A DNA stretch of 37,766 bases from an uncultured Alphaproteobacteria bacterium (GTDB taxonomy: Bacteria > Pseudomonadota > Alphaproteobacteria > RF32 > CAG-239): NCBI GenBank assembly GCA_944390905.1, contig CALXRR010000013.1, forward strand, positions 1-37,766. Direction: 5' to 3'. The notes under the pieces are model-generated. The model did no database searches, was not told the origin of the DNA, and worked only from the letters and a program-made list of their open reading frames with translations. Position numbers and translations under genes: made by a program. Shown here piece by piece: positions 1-8,336 of the stretch (position 1 is its first letter; the number at the start of each line of letters is the position of its first letter).

Positions 1-527
1 GTTCGTCTAAATATAAATATACCTGCTCCGGGACCGGATACTCCGGTGGGTCGGGTACGGCTTGCGGCGGCAAATACACCGCCTGCACCTGCAAATCACC
101 TTATACCTGGACTAATGGGGCTTGTTCTTGCCCGTCAACATATAAATACGCTTGTACCGGCACTGGATATTCAGGCGGGTCGGGCACGGCTTGTGGTGGA
201 AAATATACAAAGTGTACATGTAAAAGCGGATATTCTTGGAGCAGCGGGAAATGTACTAAACAATCATCTTCAAGTTCATCATCTTCAAGTTCATCATCTT
301 CAAGTTCTAGCAGTTCTTCGGGGGGGAATAGTTGTGGGCGTACACAAACAAAATGCTATGATTATACAATGTATAGTGGACCGCGAATAGGACAATGCTG
401 TTTTTACAGATTTTGTTGGTATAAAGATTGTAGTGATGGAAAAGTTGATTTGGGTTGTAAAACTGGATATCCAACTCAAGCTTCATGTGATAATGCAGTA
501 TCTGGTAATACGTATGTTTTGAATTAA
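1..527 (+). CDS. Secreted Cys-rich repeat protein, 5' partial
   Basis: The reading frame is open from position 3 to the TAA at 525-527, and the start lies off the left edge. The visible 174 residues contain two copies of a Cys-rich module of about 44 residues (codons from 15 and from 147), with the pattern YKYxCxGTGYSGGSGTACGGKYTxCTCKS. A run of about 18 serines follows, and then a different Cys-rich C-terminal domain (motifs GQCCFYRFCWYKDC and DLGCKTGYP). The regular cysteines suggest disulphides, hence an exported protein, although the signal peptide is not visible here. The gene lies 25 nt upstream of another Cys-rich secreted gene and is probably co-transcribed with it. The first repeat uses many C-ending codons while the C-terminal part is AT-rich, as if modules had been exchanged. 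I do not recognise a named family and the function is unknown. Confidence 0.8.
   Translation, partial: SSKYKYTCSGTGYSGGSGTACGGKYTACTCKSPYTWTNGACSCPSTYKYACTGTGYSGGSGTACGGKYTKCTCKSGYSWSSGKCTKQSSSSSSSSSSSSSSSSSSSGGNSCGRTQTKCYDYTMYSGPRIGQCCFYRFCWYKDCSDGKVDLGCKTGYPTQASCDNAVSGNTYVLN
15..239 (+). repeat. 132-bp tandem coding repeat (two copies)
   Basis: Two in-frame copies of a Cys-module begin at 15 and 147, a period of 132 bp or 44 codons. The best conserved parts are 15-107 and 147-239. The protein copies are nearly identical but many third codon positions differ, so the duplication is not recent or has been under protein-level selection. Confidence 0.8.
264..308 (+). repeat. 15-bp microsatellite encoding a poly-serine linker
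   Basis: Three consecutive copies of TCATCTTCAAGTTCA (264-278, 279-293, 294-308; the last ends in T) encode serine only. Each unit is five codons, so gain or loss of units would change linker length without breaking the frame. Confidence 0.85.
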
Positions 528-552
528 TTTTAGATTATCTGGGAGCAAAACA

Positions 553-1362
553 ATGAAGATATATTTAAGCATGGCGATTATCGGAATGATGATTGGTGGA
601 AACGTTTGGGCGCAATGCGTTACTACACAAGACTGTTCAGCTCTGGGCTATACCGAAACCTCTTGCCCCAATGGCGGGGTTAAGTGTCCTTTTGGCGACA
701 AGTGGGCTTGCTATGTTGCTACGGATATTTCTGATATACCTGAACCAAATGAACCTAATGTTATTTGTGATATAGGAATGCTTTATTTTAGTGATGGTAC
801 TTGTTCTACTAACAAACAGAGTGGAAAAAAAATACTCGGAGTAGTAATTTATAGAAAGACAGATTCTCAAAATGGGTGGATTATTTCGCCTAAATCTTTG
901 AATGAAGCAGCTGAATGGGCAACAAAAGATGGAGATGTTCCGAATTTGCCGGATTATGGAGAATTAAGTGATTTGAATGATGTACATAATAGTTGTAAAA
1001 ATACAGATATAATTACAGCTTATGGTGATAAGACAAAATATCAGGCAGCATGGATTGCAAAAAATTATAATCCTACAGGAACACCTGCTGGTAAATCATG
1101 GTGTCTACCATCTGGTGGATTATTGAAAAGTATTAGAACTTCCAAACAATTTAATGCTATTAAAAAAGGGATACAAAAAGCAGGGGGAGATATTGGTGAT
1201 ACAGCTTATGGAACATTTTATAATTTTGAATATATTTGGTCTTCTTCAGGGCAAGGAGCTAATAGTGTTTGGTACTTATATACTAATGAATTGGGGGAGT
1301 TTTATATGGGGGATGTATATATAGTAAATAGTAATTCAGTTCGTGCCGTTATGGAAATTTAA
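553..1362 (+). CDS. Secreted Cys-rich protein with C-terminal DUF1566/lectin-like region
   Basis: This is a 269-residue protein. It starts with a signal peptide of about 20 residues ending in VWAQ, followed by a Cys module (residues about 21-53; CVTTQDCSALGYTETSC, then CPNGGVKCPFGDKWAC). The C-terminal part ends with IWSSSGQGANSVWYLY and SVRAVMEI, the layout typical of DUF1566/FGE-like C-type-lectin folds (WSSS...W...VR). GGGAG at 541-545 precedes the ATG by 7 nt. The N-terminal Cys module is nearly the same as that of the next gene. The first ~180 nt are richer in C-ending codons than the AT-rich remainder, which suggests mosaic origin. The protein is probably exported to the periplasm or cell surface. 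Ligand and role are unknown, and the lectin-like assignment rests on motif resemblance only. Confidence 0.8.
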   Translation: MKIYLSMAIIGMMIGGNVWAQCVTTQDCSALGYTETSCPNGGVKCPFGDKWACYVATDISDIPEPNEPNVICDIGMLYFSDGTCSTNKQSGKKILGVVIYRKTDSQNGWIISPKSLNEAAEWATKDGDVPNLPDYGELSDLNDVHNSCKNTDIITAYGDKTKYQAAWIAKNYNPTGTPAGKSWCLPSGGLLKSIRTSKQFNAIKKGIQKAGGDIGDTAYGTFYNFEYIWSSSGQGANSVWYLYTNELGEFYMGDVYIVNSNSVRAVMEI

Positions 1363-1373
1363 AGGAGAAAGTT

Positions 1374-2075
1374 ATGTATAATAAATATTTATTTTTCAAT
1401 ATAATAACGGTAATTAGTATCTTATGTTTAAAAAGTGTAAGAGCTCAATGTTTGGATGTAAAAAGTTGCGATGCTTTAGGATATACAGAAATTTCGTGTC
1501 CTAATGGAGGAATCAAATGTCCGTTTGGAAATACTTGGTCTTGTAATTCAACTTGCGATGAAGCGTATAAATACACTTGCTCTGAAGAGGGGTATATCGG
1601 AACAGTAGGAACACCTTGTAATGGTAAGTATGTGTATTGTTCTTGTGCTGATGGTTATGATTTGGATGGTTGTCAACAGTTGTTTACTGGCGCTAAGGGG
1701 AATTTGTTTTATTGTAGGGGAGAAGTTACAGGTGTTAAAACAGCTGATATGAATTTTTATATTTCTTTGGTAACACTGGGGCCGAATGGGCCGTATACAG
1801 ATGATGATTATGGTCGTGGTTATAAGTTTTGTGATAATCTTAGCGGATATCAAGCAGGGTCTTCATCTCTTGGAATTGTATATAAAAATAAAGATGCTTT
1901 AAATAGTTTATTAACCAAATATGGGGATGGAAAGTTACAAACTACATATTGGACAGGTAGTGGATATACAGGTCATTCAGAATTTTTTAATATGTCTAAT
2001 AATACTACAGATTATGTTAGAACAACAGATGGAAGCAAGCAATTTTATGTATTGTCTATTTTAACTTCTTGGTAA
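1374..2075 (+). CDS. Secreted Cys-rich modular protein
   Basis: This is a 233-residue protein. It has an N-terminal signal peptide (residues about 1-24, ending SVRAQ) and the same first Cys module as the upstream gene (CLDVKSCDALGYTEISC, CPNGGIKCPFGNTWSC). A second Cys module (YKYTCSEEGYIGTVGTPC then GKYVYCSCADGYDLDGC) matches the 44-residue repeat of the gene at 1-527. The C-terminal part contains YWTGSGYTGHSEFFNMS, in the position where the upstream paralogue has its WSSS motif. The Shine-Dalgarno AAGGAG (1362-1367) overlaps the upstream stop codon, so the two genes are translationally close and probably one operon. This gene joins modules found separately in its two neighbours. Family and function are not recognised. 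Confidence 0.8.
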   Translation: MYNKYLFFNIITVISILCLKSVRAQCLDVKSCDALGYTEISCPNGGIKCPFGNTWSCNSTCDEAYKYTCSEEGYIGTVGTPCNGKYVYCSCADGYDLDGCQQLFTGAKGNLFYCRGEVTGVKTADMNFYISLVTLGPNGPYTDDDYGRGYKFCDNLSGYQAGSSSLGIVYKNKDALNSLLTKYGDGKLQTTYWTGSGYTGHSEFFNMSNNTTDYVRTTDGSKQFYVLSILTSW

Positions 2076-2138
2076 ATGTGCTTTTATTGAATCAAGAAAT
2101 GTATTAATAGGTATGTTATTATGAGAATAAATCACTCA

Positions 2139-2178
2139 AAAAAATCCCTCTTTGGTTGGAGCCAGAGAGGGATTTTTT
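2139..2178. terminator. Bidirectional intrinsic terminator
   Basis: A near-perfect stem (2139-2155 with 2162-2178, one G-U pair) has a 6-nt loop, with A-rich and T-rich flanks on opposite sides. It serves the Cys-rich cluster on the plus strand and alaS on the minus strand. Confidence 0.9.
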
Positions 2179-2189
2179 GTTGGTGTGGG

Positions 2190-4820
2190 TTAGATTGCTT
2201 GTTTGACGGCGGTGAAGGCGTCTTCAAGCTTGTTGCCGTTAGGACCGCCGGCTTGGGCCATATCAGGGCGTCCGCCGCCGCCTTGTCCTCCAACAGCGCT
2301 GGAGGCTATTTTGACCAGATCAATCGCAGAGTATTTGTTGGTCAAATCAGGTGTTACGCCGACAACTATTGAGGCTTTGCCATCTTTGCCGGTGCCTAGT
2401 ACCACAATCCCTGAGCCTAAGCTCTTGTTGATTTCATCAATAAAGGATTTGAGCTCTTTGGGATGGACATCAGGTATGGCTTTGGCCACAAATTTGATGC
2501 CGTTGACAACCTCAAAGCTATCTTTATTATCCGCAGCTTTGTTATTGACAAAGCTCTTCTTGAGGTTAAGAAGGTCATTTTCAAGCTTCTTCTTATCTTC
2601 AAGCAATTGTTTAATACGAGACTCCAAGTTGTTGAAATCTGATTTTAAGGTTTGGCTGATGGCGTGAAGCTTGTCTTCCATATGTTGGACGTATTCTTCA
2701 GCCCCACGGCCGGTAACGCATTCAATACGGCGGATACCTGCAGCAACGGCGCTTTCACTAACAATGTTAAAATAGCCGATGTCGCCGGTGTGCTTGGCGT
2801 GAGTACCGCCGCAGAGCTCGCGAGAGAAGACTTCATCATCATTACCCATAGTGATAACGCGGACTTCGTCGCCGTATTTTTCACCAAACAGAGCCATAGC
2901 GCCGAGTTTGATGGCTTCATCTTGCGACATAATGGTTGTGGTGATGGCGTAGTTCTTACGAATGGCCTCATTGACGATATTTTCAACCTGACGCAATTCT
3001 TCAGCCGTGATTTGTTTGGGGTGCGAAATATCAAAACGCATACGATCGGGGCCAACCAATGAGCCTTTTTGGGAGACATGGTTACCTAAGACTTCACGCA
3101 GAGCTCGGTGAGCCAAGTGGGTGACTGAGTGGTTGGCGCAGATTGCGGCACGGCGTTCTTCGTTGACGTGGAAGGTGAGGGTGTCTCCAACCTTAACGCT
3201 GCCTTTGATGAGTTTGCAGCAATGGACTGAAATTCCATCGAGTTTGTGTTTGGTGTCAGTAACCTCAATGGTGGTTTCGGGCCCGTAAAGCATACCGGTA
3301 TCGCCGACTTGGCCGCCCATTTCCGCATAGAACGGAGTTTGGTTGGCAACCAAATAAAACTCGCCGGAGGTAATGGTGTTGAGCATTTGGCCGTCTTTGA
3401 CAAGTGCGGTAACCTGTGCGTCAGTCTTGAGGGTGTTGTAGCCCAAAAATTCGGTGCTGCCGACTTTGTCTTGAACCTCAAACCAGATATTTTCGGTCCC
3501 AGTATCGCCCGAGCCAGCCCAGTTTTTGCGGGCTTCAGCTTTTTGACGAGCCATGGCGGCGTCAAAACCTTTGGTATCGACGCTGATGTTTTTGGCGCGC
3601 AGAGCATCTTGAGTCAAGTCAAGCGGGAAGCCGTAAGTATCATAAAGCTTGAAGGCGGTTTCACCTGATAAGGTATCACCGGCGCCAAGGTCTGCAGAGG
3701 CGTCGTCAAGCAAGCGCAAGCCCTTGTCAAGAGTGCGCAGAAAACGGGTTTCTTCAGTCTTGATGGTTTCTTTAATCAAGGCTTCAGCGCGGTAGAGTTC
3801 AGGGTAAGCCTCACCCATCTCACGCTGCAGAGAAGGCAGAAGTTTGTATATCATCGGCTCTTTAACGCCAAGCATATAAGCGTGGCGCATAGCACGGCGC
3901 ATGATACGGCGCAGAACATAGCCGCGGCCTTCATTAGACGGTAAAACGCCGTCGGCAATCAAAAAGGCAGTAGAGCGCAAGTGGTCGGCAATCACGTTAT
4001 GAGAGGCTTTGAGCGGTCCATTAGGGTCAGAGTTGGCTAAATCGGCAATATCTTTGATGATATTGCGGAAGAGGTCAATATCGTAGTTGGAGTGTACGCC
4101 TTGCAAAATGGCTGAAATTCGCTCCAAGCCCATGCCGGTATCGATACATTTTTTCTTTAATGGAATGCGAGAGCCGTCGGGCAAGTCTTCAAACTGGTCA
4201 AAAACCAAGTTCCAAATTTCAATCCAGCGGTCGCCGTCTTCTTCAGGTGTGCCGGGGAGGCCACCCCAGACCTCGGGACCGTGGTCATAAAAAATCTCAG
4301 AGCAGGGACCACAAGGACCGGTATCGCCCATTTGCCAGAAGTTGTCTTTGGTTGCAATGCGGATGATGCGGTCTTCAGGCAAGCCGGAGACTTTTTTCCA
4401 GATATCGTGGGCTTCATCATCAGTATGATATACGGTGACAGCCAAGCGGTCTTTAGGCAGGCAAAATTCTTTGGTTACCAGTTCCCAAGCCCAAGCAATG
4501 GCATCGTCTTTAAAATAATCACCAAAAGAGAAGTTGCCGAGCATTTCAAAAAAAGTATGGTGGCGTACGGTGTAGCCGACGTTGTCCAAATCATTATGTT
4601 TGCCACCGGCGCGGACGGATTTTTGGGAAGTGGTCGCTCGCGTATAGTCGCGGGTCTCATTGCCGGTGAAAATGTGTTTGAACTGTACCATGCCCGAGTT
4701 GGTGAACATTAAGGTCGGGTCGTTGTCTGGTACAAGTGAGGAGGAGGGCACAATTTTGTGTCCGTGTTTGGCAAAGAAGTTAAGATAAGTGCTTCTTATA
4801 TCTTTTAGCGTTGTTGTCAT
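2190..4820 (-). CDS. alaS: Alanyl-tRNA synthetase
   Basis: This cytoplasmic class II synthetase attaches alanine to tRNA-Ala. The 876 residues match the usual bacterial length. The N-terminal catalytic domain includes [18 protein letters not shown] (about 61-78) and DTGMGLERI (about 227-235). The editing domain keeps its zinc-binding set: HSVTH (H564, H568) and CGGTH (C670, H674). The glycine-rich C-Ala end is present ([16 protein letters not shown]). All expected elements are seen, so the gene should be active. The ATG at 4820 gives the canonical N-terminus ([10 protein letters not shown]). It is monocistronic and convergent with the Cys-rich cluster, sharing its terminator. I see no T-box or other leader element upstream. 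Confidence 0.98.
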   Translation of the reverse strand: MTTTLKDIRSTYLNFFAKHGHKIVPSSSLVPDNDPTLMFTNSGMVQFKHIFTGNETRDYTRATTSQKSVRAGGKHNDLDNVGYTVRHHTFFEMLGNFSFGDYFKDDAIAWAWELVTKEFCLPKDRLAVTVYHTDDEAHDIWKKVSGLPEDRIIRIATKDNFWQMGDTGPCGPCSEIFYDHGPEVWGGLPGTPEEDGDRWIEIWNLVFDQFEDLPDGSRIPLKKKCIDTGMGLERISAILQGVHSNYDIDLFRNIIKDIADLANSDPNGPLKASHNVIADHLRSTAFLIADGVLPSNEGRGYVLRRIMRRAMRHAYMLGVKEPMIYKLLPSLQREMGEAYPELYRAEALIKETIKTEETRFLRTLDKGLRLLDDASADLGAGDTLSGETAFKLYDTYGFPLDLTQDALRAKNISVDTKGFDAAMARQKAEARKNWAGSGDTGTENIWFEVQDKVGSTEFLGYNTLKTDAQVTALVKDGQMLNTITSGEFYLVANQTPFYAEMGGQVGDTGMLYGPETTIEVTDTKHKLDGISVHCCKLIKGSVKVGDTLTFHVNEERRAAICANHSVTHLAHRALREVLGNHVSQKGSLVGPDRMRFDISHPKQITAEELRQVENIVNEAIRKNYAITTTIMSQDEAIKLGAMALFGEKYGDEVRVITMGNDDEVFSRELCGGTHAKHTGDIGYFNIVSESAVAAGIRRIECVTGRGAEEYVQHMEDKLHAISQTLKSDFNNLESRIKQLLEDKKKLENDLLNLKKSFVNNKAADNKDSFEVVNGIKFVAKAIPDVHPKELKSFIDEINKSLGSGIVVLGTGKDGKASIVVGVTPDLTNKYSAIDLVKIASSAVGGQGGGGRPDMAQAGGPNGNKLEDAFTAVKQAI

Positions 4821-4912
4821 TGTTTATTTTACTTCCCAATTTTAAATAATTAATGTTTCTATCCGCGTTAAATTAGGTCAATTCTTAGTAAATGTCCAGC
4901 AGAATCTGCACC

Positions 4913-5425
4913 CTACATATAAATTATTGCGGTTAAGCCGTGCTCGTTAACAAAGCTCATATTAACCAAAGTGGTATATATAATGAATACAAAGTAAGGA
5001 TACAGAATTGCTGAGGCTTGAGGGTCGCCGTCGCGAAAGGTGCGTATGGTGCGAAAGGCCATGACGGTAAAGGGTATCATAAGCATAAGTCCGACACCCA
5101 ACCACCGGCAATAAAAGAATACATAACACCACAGAAACTGCATGATGAGCTGGCCTAAAAACGGGTAGTTGTACTTGGCAAACTCAATCGTCGGAAGGCG
5201 AATGATAATCAGAAAAAATGCAGCTCCCAATAATATATCTGCCAATAACCATGCTACCGGAAAGAAAAAATTGGCCGGTGCTAAAAACGGGTGGTAGATG
5301 AGCTGGTACCATTCTTCAACTCCGGTTTGGATAAAAAGTTTGGAATAATATGCAACAACAGAGCCGACAACAAAAATGTAGCCCATCATCATGTATTTGG
5401 TGTTTTCGGTGATTTTCTTAACCAT
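4913..5425 (-). CDS. tspO: TspO/MBR family membrane protein
   Basis: This is a 170-residue integral membrane protein with about five hydrophobic segments, the TspO/MBR (translocator protein) layout. Family-like features are WYQLIYHPFLAPANFFFPVAW near the first loop/TM2 and the aromatic stretch LIMQFLWCYVFFYCRWLG. The C-terminal YPYFVFIIYTTLVNMSF matches the usual W/Y-x-N region. TspO proteins bind porphyrins or cholesterol-like ligands and are linked to stress and tetrapyrrole handling. The reading frame extends upstream, but the ATG at 5423-5425 is chosen because AGGAGG lies just ahead of it and because the longer N-terminus looks non-coding. It is divergent from the RNase J gene, and both are read from the 5426-5575 region. 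Confidence 0.82.
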   Translation of the reverse strand: MVKKITENTKYMMMGYIFVVGSVVAYYSKLFIQTGVEEWYQLIYHPFLAPANFFFPVAWLLADILLGAAFFLIIIRLPTIEFAKYNYPFLGQLIMQFLWCYVFFYCRWLGVGLMLMIPFTVMAFRTIRTFRDGDPQASAILYPYFVFIIYTTLVNMSFVNEHGLTAIIYM

Positions 5426-5440
5426 ATGAGCCTCCTGATT

Positions 5441-5453
5441 TATAATGATTATA
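5441..5453. promoter_or_regulatory. Symmetrical -10 region upstream of tspO
   Basis: TATAATGATTATA is an inverted repeat that places a TATAAT hexamer on each strand. It lies 16 nt upstream of the tspO ATG, so the minus-strand copy is a likely tspO -10 box. No good -35 is seen at the right distance. Confidence 0.45.
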
Positions 5454-5516
5454 AAGTTAGTACGATATGATAAAATTTGCAACAATTCTTTAGTGACAAA
5501 ATTATTAAAAAAGAGC

Positions 5517-5546
5517 TTGATTTTTGTCAAAAAATATGCTTTATAT
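5517..5546 (+). promoter_or_regulatory. Putative promoter of the RNase J family gene
   Basis: TTGATT (5517-5522), an 18-nt spacer and TTATAT (5541-5546) lie upstream of the GGGAGG ribosome-binding site (5564-5569). Confidence 0.45.
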
Positions 5547-5575
5547 AAAGGTAGCTTATTTATGGGAGGCCTGAT

Positions 5576-7555
5576 ATGGCAAGAAAAAAGACTGAACAAA
5601 AAGCTCCGGAGACGAATATTGAGTTTTTGGGCGGGGTTAATGAAGATAGAATTGGCGGTAATGCATCAGTAATTGAGCACACTAATGAAAAAGGCGAGAC
5701 CGTTAGGGTGATGTTTGATTTGGGAGCAATGTTTGCCCCATATGAGTCTGGGTTTGAGTCCGCTTATCCGAATGCGGATGAGTATTTTGACCGTGTTAAC
5801 CCTGAAAATAATAAAGAGACCAAAGCTCGCAAGCCAGTAGATGCTTTATTTATTACGCATGCGCATGAAGACCATATCGGGGCTTTGGTGAACTATGCCA
5901 AAATGGGATATAAGCTGCCGACAATTAAAACCAGCCGCTTTACCAAAAACCTTATCAATATTGTGTTTACGCAAAACGGAGTGAAGGCTCCTCAGCTTGA
6001 GACCATTAAGCCGGGGGATAATATTGCCATTGGTGAGGATATGGTGATTGAGCCGTTTGTGGTTAGCCATTCGACTTTGGAATCTATGGGGTTCCATACT
6101 TTGACTTTTGTGGATGGCAAGCCTCATGCCGGAATTTTGAACTTCGGTGATGTGTTGACTGATGAAAATATGCCTATCGGGGCTGCCTATAAGTCTGAAA
6201 ATGTGGCGGATTTGTTAAAACGCAAGTTGACAACCACGGTGTTGGTTGATTCAACCTCCGTCGTGCCTAACGGCAAACCGCGGCTCGGCTTTGATAAGGC
6301 GGTGGAAAATACCGTGCAAGTGATAAAGCAAAATCAGGATAGAAATGTGATTGTATCTCCGGTGATTTCTCGCAGTTTTCAGAATATTGCCGTTGATATT
6401 GAGGCGGCACGTAAGGTCGGTGCAAAGGTGTGCTTGGACGGTGCTTGGCTACAGTTGGTTTATAAAGCCATGCAGCTAAGCGGGTATAATGATTTTGATG
6501 ATGTTATTTACAAAGGTGATTTGAAAAAGTTTTTGGGAGATGTAACCGTCGGGAAAAAATATGTGGTTTGTACCGGTGCCTTTGCTCAAGGGTTGCTGGA
6601 ATACAACAATAATCAGGGGCAGGTCGGGATTAATAATATTCCGATGGCGTCGGCTACCAAAATGGCGCTTGGCTTGCATCGGGATTTGAAACTTGATAAA
6701 AATTGTTTGGTTGTGGCCAGACAGCGCATTATTGATGAAATCGATGGGCTGACTGGGCCGGAGATGCTGCAAAGAATGGCTGCGCATGGTGCTAAAGTAG
6801 TGATGTCGCCGGGGGCGCGCAAAGTGGCTAATTTTGAAGAGGTCCAGATGCAAGATTCCGGTCATATGAATGCAGAGGCTTTTGCCAAGTTGGTCGATTT
6901 TATCGCTCAATATGCTCCCAAGGCAACTTATGTGCCAATACATGGCAATCAACAACAATGTGAGAATGTGGCAGAAGTGGCTCGCCAGCATAAGGCTAAT
7001 GCAGTGCTGACGGCTAATATGGAAAAGCTAAGCGTGGCAGAGGGTAAAACAGAGGCAACAACCGATGAACGGCCGTTTACATGGATTGCGTTAAAAAAAG
7101 TTTATCCAAACCCGCTGAATAAGAATGATACAACTCCGCCGGAAGGAAAAGAGGAGTTTTGGGTTGTGGATGTCAACTACCAACCAATTGAAAATAAGCC
7201 ATTTTATGATACAAGTTTAGCTAAGTCTTATAAACCAGGGGAAAATGAATATTATGCTAATCAAGCCGAATTGTTTGATGACAGAGACGATGGAAATGTC
7301 TATGAGTCAAATCGTGAACGAAAAATTAAACTCTCTCGAAAAGAGAAAAAACGACTTAGCCCAGAAGAAAAAAAGGCTCTTATTAAGCAAAGCGCGGATA
7401 GCTACAAAGCAAAACATCGCCACAAGCACAATGAACCAGATGAAATGATGACTTATTTGGATGCTAACGGGGTTGAAAGGGTCAAAAGAACCAAGTCAGG
7501 CAGGCCAAGAGCGGTTAATCCGTTGAAAAATAAGGGACGAGACGGTGGAAGATAG
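5576..7555 (+). CDS. rnj: RNase J family beta-CASP ribonuclease
   Basis: This is a 659-residue metallo-beta-lactamase/beta-CASP protein, probably a 5'-exo/endoribonuclease of mRNA decay and RNA maturation. Seen: the N-terminal strand LGGVNEDRIGGNASVIE, where RNase J usually has a GG-EIG-N signature; the metal-binding motif THAHEDHIGAL (HAHEDH at 95-100); a later FVVSHSTLESMG; and the C-terminal SGHMNAE and VPIHGNQQQ motifs that close the beta-CASP active site. RNase J is normally about 550 residues. The extra roughly 80 residues at the C-terminus are Lys/Arg-rich (KLSRKEKKRLSPEEKK) and could bind RNA. GGGAGG precedes the ATG by 6 nt. The gene is 52 nt upstream of an SfsA homologue. The family is confident, but orthology to the main housekeeping RNase J is less so because the signatures are divergent. 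Confidence 0.85.
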   Translation: MARKKTEQKAPETNIEFLGGVNEDRIGGNASVIEHTNEKGETVRVMFDLGAMFAPYESGFESAYPNADEYFDRVNPENNKETKARKPVDALFITHAHEDHIGALVNYAKMGYKLPTIKTSRFTKNLINIVFTQNGVKAPQLETIKPGDNIAIGEDMVIEPFVVSHSTLESMGFHTLTFVDGKPHAGILNFGDVLTDENMPIGAAYKSENVADLLKRKLTTTVLVDSTSVVPNGKPRLGFDKAVENTVQVIKQNQDRNVIVSPVISRSFQNIAVDIEAARKVGAKVCLDGAWLQLVYKAMQLSGYNDFDDVIYKGDLKKFLGDVTVGKKYVVCTGAFAQGLLEYNNNQGQVGINNIPMASATKMALGLHRDLKLDKNCLVVARQRIIDEIDGLTGPEMLQRMAAHGAKVVMSPGARKVANFEEVQMQDSGHMNAEAFAKLVDFIAQYAPKATYVPIHGNQQQCENVAEVARQHKANAVLTANMEKLSVAEGKTEATTDERPFTWIALKKVYPNPLNKNDTTPPEGKEEFWVVDVNYQPIENKPFYDTSLAKSYKPGENEYYANQAELFDDRDDGNVYESNRERKIKLSRKEKKRLSPEEKKALIKQSADSYKAKHRHKHNEPDEMMTYLDANGVERVKRTKSGRPRAVNPLKNKGRDGGR

Positions 7556-7607
7556 CGCTATGAACTGAGATTGTTGATGGCTGTTTGGGTACAGAAAAGG
7601 AGGAAGC

Positions 7608-8309
7608 ATGAAGTTTGAAGATTCTTTAGTCTGTGGTCAGATTGTTGCCAATTACAAAAACATTATTGTTGATGTGATGCTTGATGACGGAGATGAAGTG
7701 TCGGCTTTTTGTCCGGAGCAGGAGCTCAAAAATCAGCTCTATAAAGTCGGAGCCAGAGTGTGGCTTGAGCCTTCAGAAGAAAAAAGACGCAGAGTGCCGT
7801 TTGTGTGTCAGTTGACAGATTGCGGCGAGGGGTGGATATTTGTAAATAATAAATATAAAAATCAACTGTTTGCTGAGGCGTTTAAGTCAGGAGCGCTGGA
7901 TGAAGTGTTGGGAGAGTATAAATATATTCGGGAAATCCAGTCAGGAGAAGAGCTGAAGTATGTGAATTTTGAGCTGATTGATGATGAACATCATCAAGCT
8001 TTTGTATACGTGGTAAATATTTTCAATAAACAAGGGACGGCGGTGGTGTTTCCGTCGATGATTAATTTTTTTGAAATTGAGATGTTTGCTGAAATGCAAA
8101 AAATGCGTCGTCAAGGAGCGGAAACGGTTGTGTTCTTGGTGGTGCCTAGGGAAGATTGTGCTAATATTCGATTCGTGTGGAATCAAGATCCGGTGGCGGC
8201 AGCTAAGATTTATGATGAGGTGCAAAGCGGATTGAAGTTTTATGGGTATCGTTGCAGGGTTAGTCCGCAGGAAGTTAAATTGATTGATAAATTGGAAATT
8301 ATGTATTGA
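7608..8309 (+). CDS. sfsA: SfsA family protein, probably nuclease-dead
   Basis: This is a 233-residue SfsA (sugar fermentation stimulation) homologue. It has an N-terminal OB-fold-like part (residues about 1-60, with FCPEQEL where the family has HCPNTG-like residues), then RRVPFVCQL and WIFVNNKYKNQLFAEAF. The very recognisable C-terminus is FLVVPREDCANIRF then YGYRCRVSPQEVKL. SfsA proteins are PD-(D/E)XK-type nucleases that bind DNA or RNA. In this copy the usual RIDF aspartate is Asn120 (YVNFEL), and the usual VEVKN is VYVVN (Tyr134, Val136), so the metal-binding Asp, Glu and Lys all appear lost. It may keep only nucleic-acid binding. The start has GGAGG 5 nt upstream (AGGAGGAAGC ATG). It follows the RNase J gene at 52 nt and is probably co-transcribed. 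Confidence 0.8.
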   Translation: MKFEDSLVCGQIVANYKNIIVDVMLDDGDEVSAFCPEQELKNQLYKVGARVWLEPSEEKRRRVPFVCQLTDCGEGWIFVNNKYKNQLFAEAFKSGALDEVLGEYKYIREIQSGEELKYVNFELIDDEHHQAFVYVVNIFNKQGTAVVFPSMINFFEIEMFAEMQKMRRQGAETVVFLVVPREDCANIRFVWNQDPVAAAKIYDEVQSGLKFYGYRCRVSPQEVKLIDKLEIMY

Positions 8310-8336
8310 TGGTATTGATGAAATGAGAGCGATAAT

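Noticed and set aside
264..308. CRISPR-like repeat
   Set aside because: The units are contiguous, without spacers, and encode serine in frame.
46..390. Open frame of 114 codons in frame 1 at the left edge
   Set aside because: It overlaps the Cys-rich frame, which is open from position 3 to 527, carries regular cysteines and repeat modules, and is followed by a related gene. The other frame has repetitive, low-information sequence.
2203..4712. Several plus-strand frames opposite alaS
   Set aside because: They are antisense shadows of a fully conserved alaS; no ribosome-binding sites or family resemblance.
5426..5599. Longer N-terminus of the TspO frame
   Set aside because: The extension covers the AT-rich promoter region, lacks a ribosome-binding site, and the internal ATG at 5425 has AGGAGG ahead of it.
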